From contig CAMPIC010000035.1 in NCBI GenBank assembly GCA_946886185.1, positions 1 to 12,128 of the forward strand: a stretch of DNA of 12,128 nucleotides, in the 5' to 3' direction. The stretch's first letter is position 1; each line of letters starts with the position of its first letter. This document shows positions 1 to 4,817 of the stretch, one piece after another. This DNA is from an uncultured bacterium. GTDB lineage: Bacteria > Eisenbacteria > RBG-16-71-46 > CAIMUX01. The position numbers and the translations under genes were made by a program. The notes beneath the pieces were generated by a model that saw only the letters and a program-made list of their open reading frames with translations, ran no database searches and was not told the origin of the DNA.

Positions 1-360
1 CTTCCGGTCGTACCAGGACGGTTTGGGGGAGAGGCGGATCTCCGAGATGAGCTCGCGATCGCCGTCGCGCCGGATCACGAAACGATCTTCGTCCGGATCG
101 GGAGCCGCATGGTCCGACGGCCAGTCTTCGCGGAAGAGGAGATAGGGGGACTTGGCCGCGAACGACTCCACCACGGGGATGTTGGTCCAGAGCTCTCCCG
201 GAAGGATCGCCTCCAGCCCGCTTCCCAATCCCGCGCGCGTCCGCATGATCTGCCGGCCCCGCCGGCCCTCCTTGAAGAATGAATCATCGATGCGAAGACC
301 CTTGCAGTAGAGATCGAGCTTCAAGAGGCCGGGGTTGTAGCGGACGTCGGTTTCCATCAT
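1..360 (-). CDS. Partial protein, N-terminal region resembling a radical SAM family member (C-terminus outside window)
   Basis: The frame opens at an ATG ATG pair (first ATG at 360) and stays open to the window edge, giving 120 residues without a stop. Visible landmarks are a Gly/Arg-rich stretch (EGRRGRQIMRTRAGLGSG, residues 31-48), a segment WTNIPVVESFAAKSPYLL (58-75), and PKPSWYDRK at 112-120. From memory, a Gly-rich turn, then an N-[IV]-P-V...SPY segment, then a YDR/YDL-K-T segment just before the CxxxCxxC cluster is the order seen in some radical SAM proteins (MSMEG_0568-like). The cluster itself would lie beyond the edge, so the family is only suggested. The Shine-Dalgarno is weak (GGAG about 12 bases before the start). 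It lies 166 bp downstream of the SDR gene on the same strand and may be cotranscribed with it. Confidence 0.5.
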   Translation of the reverse strand, partial: MMETDVRYNPGLLKLDLYCKGLRIDDSFFKEGRRGRQIMRTRAGLGSGLEAILPGELWTNIPVVESFAAKSPYLLFREDWPSDHAAPDPDEDRFVIRRDGDRELISEIRLSPKPSWYDRK

Positions 361-526
361 GGGCTGCGTGTTCTCCGAGGGTTGGCGCCCTCCGGCGCGT
401 CCGTGCGACGAGCCAGCGGGTGGTTCGCGACCTGAGAATTATCTCGGCTCGCGCTCCGCCCTCCCAGTCGTGGAAGCACGCCACGGCATACGCGGTAACC
501 CGTACCAGCACGGCGGTCGCGCGATG

Positions 527-1540
527 TCAGCGGCGAGTCGCCAGATACGCGTCCTCTGCCTCGTATTGCAGCGTGCCCGGCGGGATCGGATCGGGCGGGT
601 TGCGGCGCTCCCATTCCAGAGTGAGGCGGAGCGTCTCCTCGTCGCTGAATCGCGGGGAGTATCCGAGCTCGTCACGCAGCTTCTCGGAAGAGCAGATCAG
701 CTGCTGTCTCGTGTCCATGTCCGGATGCAGTTCCTGGGGCAGATCCTCGACATTCGCCGTGAGAATCTCTCCCTTCCAATTCAGGATCGCGGCCACGTCG
801 CGCGCCAGCTCCGCGATCGAAGGAGATGCATCACCGACGTTGTACAAGCCTCGCGCGCGTGGATGCGTGCAGGCGAGTGCCATCGCCTCGGCTACGTTCT
901 CGACGAATCCATAAGTGGACCGCCACGCCGCATACGACTCTTCGTAGACCAGCGCCGGTCTTCCATCTTCCATGGGACGGAAGAACGGAAAGAGGCGGTG
1001 CTGATAATCGTTCGGACCGAGCACCATCGGAAGCCGCAGCACCACGCCGGTCACCTCCGGATCGGATAGCGCTCGCGCCTCCGCCGGGATCTTGTCGTAC
1101 CAGTGCAGCGGTTGGGACGGATCGGGGAACCGATCGCGATAGGGATAGCGTGACTCCCGCAGCGGGGACGTCTCCACGAGCGGCATCGGATCGGACGCCC
1201 CTGGCTCGGTTCCGGTGAGCCGTCCGTAGGCGCGATACACGTCGCAACTGCTCACCATCACGAACCGCTGCACGATTCCGCGGATGGCCTCCAGAGCGCC
1301 CGCCACCTGCTCTTCCCGGAGGACCACGTTGTGGAGCACGACTTCCGGACCAAACGCCTCGATCTGGGGTCGCGCCGCGACCAGGGCGTCGCGATCTCCG
1401 CGGATGCGGACCACTCCTTCGGGAGGCTCGACGGGCGCCAGACCCCGGTTGTAGACCGCCACCTGATGGCCCAGCTCATGGAGCCGCCGCACGGCAGCCG
1501 CGCCGATGAAGCGCGTGCCGCCGATCACGAGAATTTTCAT
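527..1540 (-). CDS. NAD(P)-dependent epimerase/dehydratase, extended SDR family, atypical active site
   Basis: A 337-residue protein, normal length for extended SDRs. The N-terminus is a Rossmann fold with the nucleotide-binding glycine motif GGTRFIG at residues 7-13 (beta1 MKILVIGG), then VAVYNRG (28-33) after beta2, VSSCDVY at 96-102 (the serine region of the active site), LRLPMVLGPND at 168-178 and YNVGD at 233-237. In place of the usual YxxxK, the alignable segment reads HWYDKIPAE (146-154). The Lys (K150) is followed by the usual xxAE, but the residue four before it is His146, not Tyr; the nearest Tyr is 148. The protein may therefore bind nucleotide or sugar with altered or no catalysis. 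I chose ATG 1540 because GGAGGA lies 4 bases upstream and the protein then starts directly at beta1; the frame runs open to 1735 without support. Substrate is not predictable. It is divergent from the aldo/keto reductase. Confidence 0.85.
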   Translation of the reverse strand: MKILVIGGTRFIGAAAVRRLHELGHQVAVYNRGLAPVEPPEGVVRIRGDRDALVAARPQIEAFGPEVVLHNVVLREEQVAGALEAIRGIVQRFVMVSSCDVYRAYGRLTGTEPGASDPMPLVETSPLRESRYPYRDRFPDPSQPLHWYDKIPAEARALSDPEVTGVVLRLPMVLGPNDYQHRLFPFFRPMEDGRPALVYEESYAAWRSTYGFVENVAEAMALACTHPRARGLYNVGDASPSIAELARDVAAILNWKGEILTANVEDLPQELHPDMDTRQQLICSSEKLRDELGYSPRFSDEETLRLTLEWERRNPPDPIPPGTLQYEAEDAYLATRR

Positions 1541-1558
1541 CGATTCCTCCGGGAATGC

Positions 1559-1598
1559 GCCGAACCTTCGCGGTTGGCTGCTCGGTCCGGCGTTCGGC
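1559..1598. repeat. Inverted repeat GCCGAAC-26-GTTCGGC
   Basis: Perfect 7-bp arms at 1559-1565 and 1592-1598, separated by 26 bases, lie just upstream of the SDR Shine-Dalgarno. The pair could be an operator or an mRNA stem in the SDR leader. Short arms with a long spacer can arise by chance in GC-rich DNA. Confidence 0.3.
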
Positions 1599-1599
1599 T

Positions 1600-1622
1600 C
1601 GAGCGCCCTCAGCGCGCGCTCG
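1600..1622. repeat. Hairpin-forming inverted repeat CGAGCGC-9-GCGCTCG
   Basis: Perfect 7-bp arms at 1600-1606 and 1616-1622 with a 9-base loop lie immediately next to the preceding inverted repeat in the divergent promoter region. This is a possible regulator site or a strong stem in the SDR leader RNA. No T-run follows on either strand, so it is not a typical terminator. Confidence 0.35.
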
Positions 1623-1680
1623 GGCGGGATGGGCACGAAGGGAGACGAGTCATCCAGTTCCAGGGTTGCATCCGCTCTCC

Positions 1681-1709
1681 TTGTGGGCGGCGATGCGCTT
1701 TGGAATACT
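1681..1709 (+). promoter_or_regulatory. Weak sigma70-like promoter candidate for the aldo/keto reductase
   Basis: TTGTGG (1681-1686) and AATACT (1704-1709) are spaced by exactly 17 bases. The hexamers match consensus at 3/6 and 4/6. Transcription would begin near 1716, leaving a leader of about 64 bases before GTG 1780. The location is right but the match is weak. Confidence 0.25.
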
Positions 1710-1765
1710 CTCGGGCGGCCTCTCGGCGAGAGCACGGCGAGAGCTCCTGTCGTTGTCCGCTCGCG

Positions 1766-1771
1766 AAAGGA
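1766..1771 (+). promoter_or_regulatory. Ribosome binding site AAAGGA deciding the GTG start at 1780
   Basis: AAAGGA ends 8 bases before GTG 1780. The other in-frame starts, ATG 1555, ATG 1691 and ATG 1837, have no comparable site upstream. Confidence 0.6.
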
Positions 1772-1779
1772 CGTGCTAC

Positions 1780-2919
1780 GTGGCCTCTGTTACAAATCTC
1801 GCAACCCCGGGAGGAACGCGCCGCTACGAAGAACGGATGCGCGGGATCGTCGCGCCCGGGCATTTCCGCACCTGGCCCGGATCCATCGAGAACGACGATG
1901 CAGAGGGCACCCTCCGTCTTTCCAGTTTGGGCATGGGCTCTTACACCGGGCCGCTCACGCAGGAGGCGGACGAGCAGTACCGCGACGCGGTCCGCGAGGC
2001 GCTGCGCTCGGGGATCCAGGTGATCGATTGCGCCATCAACTACCGGCATATGCGGAGCGAGCGGGCGCTGGGGGAAGGAATCCGCGCCTCCATCGCCGCC
2101 GGAGAAGTCGCCCGCGATGAAATCCTGATCATGACCAAGGGAGGGTATCTGCCGTTCGACGGGCAGGCTCCGGCCGATCCAGGCGCGTATCTGCGCAAGA
2201 CCTACTTCGATGCCGGCATCGTCGATCCCGCGGAGATCGTCGCCGGATCGCACTGCATCGCGCCCCGGTATCTCCAGGATCAGCTCGAGCGGAGCCTGAA
2301 AAACTTCGGGCTGGAAGCGGTGGACGTGTACTTCCTGCACAACGTCGAGCAGCAGCTCGACGAGCTCTCGCGGCCGGAGTTCCTGTCCCGTGTGGAGGGC
2401 GCATTCCGGTACCTGGAGTCGGAAGCGGATCGCGGGCGGATCGGAATGTACGGCGTCGCGACCTGGAACGGCTTCCGCGTACCGGCGGATCGGCGCGATC
2501 ACCTCGAGCTGGCGGAGCTGTTCGACGTCGCCCATCGCATCGGAGGGGATGCGCACCGTTTCCGCGTCCTGCAGCTTCCCTACAACCTGGGGATGTTGGA
2601 GGCGGTGAACGTGCCGTCCCAGACCGTGCAAGGACAGCAGGTGCCGATCCTGGTGGCAGCGCAGGTCTACGGCATGCTCACGGTCACGAGCGTCCCGCTC
2701 TTGCAGGGACAGATCCTGCGCCACTTGCCGCCATCGTTCGATCGGATGCCCGGCCTGGAGACGCCGGCCCAACGGGCGCTCCAGTTCGCGCGCTCGAGTC
2801 CGGGAGTGCACGCGCCGCTCGTGGGTATGAAGACGCGCGAGCACGTCGAGGAGAACGCGCGCGTCGCGGGAGTGGCGCCTCTCGGTCCGGAGCAGTTCCA
2901 GGAAGCGATGGGCGGCTGA
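1780..2919 (+). CDS. Aldo/keto reductase
   Basis: A 379-residue cytosolic NAD(P)H-dependent oxidoreductase of the (beta/alpha)8 aldo/keto reductase superfamily. The full catalytic tetrad is visible: Asp83 (VIDCAINYR), Tyr88, Lys120 (IMTKGGY) and His187 (VYFLHN). The start of the barrel is LRLSSLGMGSYTG (45-57). Further landmarks are YGVATWNGFR (224-233), LQLPYNL (264-270) and a cofactor-end segment APLVGMKTREHVEENA (345-360). It is somewhat longer than the 300-330 residues of many members. The extra length is an insert at about 125-165 (PFDG...SHCIAPRYL), which I recall from a bacterial subgroup whose proteins also begin near an ATPxGTxRY segment. That subgroup memory, plus AAAGGA 8 bases upstream, made me choose GTG 1780 over the longer in-frame ATG 1555 or 1691. 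The substrate is unknown. The neighbouring divergent SDR may belong to the same sugar or carbonyl metabolism. Confidence 0.88.
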   Translation: MASVTNLATPGGTRRYEERMRGIVAPGHFRTWPGSIENDDAEGTLRLSSLGMGSYTGPLTQEADEQYRDAVREALRSGIQVIDCAINYRHMRSERALGEGIRASIAAGEVARDEILIMTKGGYLPFDGQAPADPGAYLRKTYFDAGIVDPAEIVAGSHCIAPRYLQDQLERSLKNFGLEAVDVYFLHNVEQQLDELSRPEFLSRVEGAFRYLESEADRGRIGMYGVATWNGFRVPADRRDHLELAELFDVAHRIGGDAHRFRVLQLPYNLGMLEAVNVPSQTVQGQQVPILVAAQVYGMLTVTSVPLLQGQILRHLPPSFDRMPGLETPAQRALQFARSSPGVHAPLVGMKTREHVEENARVAGVAPLGPEQFQEAMGG

Positions 2920-3042
2920 GCGCACGCGTCGCCGTATCCTGTCCGGGGCCGAGCTGGCCAGGACTCATGGGCGGCGAGGCTTCGCGGAGATGACTACGCC
3001 TCATTCAGGCGGCGAGGCGTCAGTGGATATGATCGGAGGCAG

Positions 3043-3069
3043 CCGCACGCCCGTTTGACTCGGGTGCGG
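3043..3069. repeat. Bulged hairpin containing the candidate -35 box in its loop
   Basis: CCGCAC plus CCG (3043-3048 and 3051-3053) pairs with CGGGTGCGG (3061-3069), giving 9 bp with a 2-base bulge and a TTTGACT loop. It sits between the aldo/keto reductase stop and the HNH gene. No T-run follows, so as a terminator it would be imperfect. The loop coincides with the TTGACT box of the candidate promoter. Confidence 0.4.
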
Positions 3070-3084
3070 CGGACGTGTTAGTGT
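3055..3084 (+). promoter_or_regulatory. Candidate sigma70-type promoter for the HNH-methyltransferase run
   Basis: TTGACT (3055-3060, 5/6 to TTGACA) and TAGTGT (3079-3084, 3/6 to TATAAT) are spaced by 18 bases. The start of transcription would be near 3091, about 32 bases before TTG 3123. It lies in the only long gap before four co-directional genes. It is the best promoter match I found in the window, but the -10 box is poor. Confidence 0.45.
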
Positions 3085-3110
3085 AAGAGCGAACTGCACT
3101 TGTCGTGTTC

Positions 3111-3115
3111 GGGAG
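3111..3115 (+). promoter_or_regulatory. Ribosome binding site GGGAG deciding the TTG start at 3123
   Basis: GGGAG ends 7 bases before TTG 3123. For GTG 3117 it is only one base away, and GTG 3105 lies upstream of it with no purine-rich site of its own. Confidence 0.55.
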
Positions 3116-3122
3116 TGTGATC

Positions 3123-3713
3123 TTGCATCTCGATCAGCCCGCATTGGTCTTGAACCGACACTGGGTGCCGATCGGAACGGTGCCGGTTCGTTCCGCCCTC
3201 TGCCTGATCTACCGTCAGGCGGCGCGGGCCATCCTGCCTCACGATTACAGTCTGCACGACTTCGATTCCTGGTCCGCGCTGCGTGTGGCGGAGGGGGAGC
3301 CGTGCATCTCCACCGTGAGCCTCAAGATCAAGATCCCGGAGATCGTGCTCCTCACCCGCTATTCCGCGTTTCCCCGGCGGCGCGTCACCTTCTCGCGGAA
3401 GAACCTGTATCGGCGGGACGGCTACACCTGCCAGTACTGCGGCGCGCATCCACCGCTGCAGGATCTCTCGATCGACCACGTGGTGCCGCGTTCGCGCGGA
3501 GGGCACTCCAGCTGGGAGAACTGCGTCCTCGCGTGCATCCGGTGCAATCGCAAGAAGGCGAACCGGACGCTCGCCGAAGCGGGGCTCCACCTCCAACGAA
3601 TGCCCGGAGAGCCGCGCTGGTCTCCATTCGTCACCATCCCGGTCGCGCAGCGCCGCACCTCCTGGGAACAGTTCATCTCCAACGAATACTGGAACGTCGA
3701 GTTGATGGAGTAG
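3123..3713 (+). CDS. Stand-alone HNH endonuclease family protein
   Basis: From TTG 3123 this is a 196-residue protein. The N-terminal domain begins LVLNRHWVPI (8-17) and includes FDSW (47-50). The HNH zinc-finger nuclease fold follows: CQYC (103-106), the catalytic DHVVPRSRGG (118-127, His119), the middle Asn133 in WENC, and CIRCN (138-142) with the final Asn142. Cys103, 106, 138 and 141 should bind the structural zinc. The C-terminus ends in SWEQF...EYW. All expected metal and zinc ligands are present, so DNA nicking or cleavage activity is plausible. Proteins of this layout and length occur widely in bacteria as solitary genes of unknown role, so the adjacent methyltransferase alone does not make it a restriction enzyme. 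The methyltransferase starts 84 bp downstream on the same strand. The start was set by GGGAG at 7-base spacing; GTG 3105 would add six residues. Confidence 0.85.
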   Translation: MHLDQPALVLNRHWVPIGTVPVRSALCLIYRQAARAILPHDYSLHDFDSWSALRVAEGEPCISTVSLKIKIPEIVLLTRYSAFPRRRVTFSRKNLYRRDGYTCQYCGAHPPLQDLSIDHVVPRSRGGHSSWENCVLACIRCNRKKANRTLAEAGLHLQRMPGEPRWSPFVTIPVAQRRTSWEQFISNEYWNVELME

Positions 3714-3797
3714 CCCGCGGCCGGTTCGCATCTCGATTTCGCAGCCCCGCATGCTCGCGTCGCCGCCCGCTCGGCGCCCACCGAGGAGACGGAACAG

Positions 3798-4817
3798 GTG
3801 GTCCGTTCGTTTCGCTCCCCGCTGGCTCCGATTCGACTGCTTCCCTACAATCGGAAGTTCGTGAACGAGATTCCTCACAACGAGCTGAAACAGGTCGATG
3901 GACTGCTCTATGCCCGAGGCTTGCCGGGCGGGACCATCGATCTGGTCTATCTCGATCCCCCCTTCGGGTCGGGGCGACCCCGCGCCCTCCTGCGCGGTGG
4001 GCGCCATCGCCGGGTTCCGGAGGGAGGAATCGCTTACCTCGATCCCGGTCCATCCGGAGAACCCTCTCCCTGGCTGCAGGAGCTGTGTCGCGAGGTCCAT
4101 CGCCTGCTGCGACCGGGCGGCGCCTTCTTCCTGCACCTCGACTGGCGCATGGCGCACCGCGCGAAGGTCTTTCTGGACGACATCTTCTCAGCCGACAACT
4201 TCCAGAACGAGATCATCTGGCGGTACGCGACGGGGGGAGTGCCGATGCGCAGCTTCGCGCGCAAGCATGACACGATCCTCTACTACACGAAGGGAAGAGG
4301 GCATACCTTCCATCGGCTGCAGGAGAAGAAGTACTTGGCGCATCGCATGAGCCGGCGCGGAGTGCCGGAGTACCGCGACGAGCGAGGCTGGTATCGGTTC
4401 CGGTTTCTCGACGACGTCTGGGACATCCCCTGGCTCACGCAAGATTCGCGCGAGCGCACCGGATACCCGACGCAGAAGCCGCTCGCGCTGCTCGATCGCA
4501 TCTTGCGCGCCGCGACGGATCCGGGAGATCTGGTGGCCGACTTCTGCTGCGGATCGGGCACGACCGCGGTGGCGGCGGCTTCCTTGGAACGCCGCTGGCT
4601 CGCGTGCGACACGTCCCCTCTCGCGGTCGAGATCACCGGGAGGCGGCTGACCGCGATCGACTCCGCGAAGCCTCCGGGGGAACGGCCCACCAAATGCCCC
4701 GCGGACCCTCCCGGGGAACAGCACACCGAAGCACCCGCGGAGCATTCCGCGAGCCTCCACATCGACGTCCACCGGTCCGCGGAAGACGCACACAAAGAGG
4801 AGTCACACCACACGTGA
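3798..4817 (+). CDS. Site-specific DNA methyltransferase, beta class (probable N6-adenine), with repetitive C-terminal tail
   Basis: A 339-residue amino-methyltransferase transferring a methyl group from AdoMet to an exocyclic amine of DNA. Motif order is IV before I, which defines the beta class. The catalytic motif DPPF is at 53-56 (preceded by IDLVYL). A helix-strand RLLRPGGAFFLHLDWR spans 102-117, and a segment typical of this class, NEIIWRYATGGVP, is at 137-149. TGYPTQKP is at 221-228, and the AdoMet-binding motif I, DFCCGSGTT, is at 248-256, followed by WLACD (267-271). DPP[FY] favours N6-adenine. Residues 57-90 between motif IV and the next helix are unusually Arg/Gly/Pro-rich. Residues 290-339 form a hydrophilic tail outside the catalytic fold, made partly of a tandem duplication. 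GTG 3798 is supported by GAGGAG 9 bases upstream. The stop overlaps the next gene's start (GTGA). No recognition subunit or obvious cognate nuclease other than the HNH gene is seen. Confidence 0.87.
   Translation: MVRSFRSPLAPIRLLPYNRKFVNEIPHNELKQVDGLLYARGLPGGTIDLVYLDPPFGSGRPRALLRGGRHRRVPEGGIAYLDPGPSGEPSPWLQELCREVHRLLRPGGAFFLHLDWRMAHRAKVFLDDIFSADNFQNEIIWRYATGGVPMRSFARKHDTILYYTKGRGHTFHRLQEKKYLAHRMSRRGVPEYRDERGWYRFRFLDDVWDIPWLTQDSRERTGYPTQKPLALLDRILRAATDPGDLVADFCCGSGTTAVAAASLERRWLACDTSPLAVEITGRRLTAIDSAKPPGERPTKCPADPPGEQHTEAPAEHSASLHIDVHRSAEDAHKEESHHT
4671..4742 (+). repeat. 36-bp tandem duplication in frame within the methyltransferase tail
   Basis: Two adjacent 36-base units (4671-4706 and 4707-4742) match at 28 of 36 positions by eye. 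In frame they encode PPGERPTKCPAD (residues 292-303) and PPGEQHTEAPAE (304-315). The second unit runs into a short perfect inverted repeat, CGCGGA-GCAT-TCCGCG, at 4736-4751. The length is a multiple of three and the reading frame is kept. Confidence 0.8.

Larger units (their letters stand above)
1541..1779. other. Divergent intergenic region between SDR and aldo/keto reductase genes
   Basis: This 239-bp stretch separates two genes transcribed away from each other, so it must carry both promoters and any shared operator. It holds two inverted repeats near the SDR side and one weak sigma70-like candidate on the plus strand, listed separately. Open frames run through it in both directions, as is usual in GC-rich DNA, but there is no Shine-Dalgarno-supported start, and the family N-termini of both flanking proteins fit starts at its borders. 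I see no convincing promoter for the minus strand. Confidence 0.6.

Noticed and set aside
1541..1735. Upstream extension of the SDR frame to 1735
   Set aside because: It would bury the Rossmann beta1 strand about 65 residues in; ATG 1540 has GGAGGA upstream.
1609..2925. Long minus-strand open frame (438 codons) opposite the aldo/keto reductase
   Set aside because: It is antisense to a gene with an intact catalytic tetrad, has Arg/Leu-rich composition with no motif, and is a typical GC-rich shadow.
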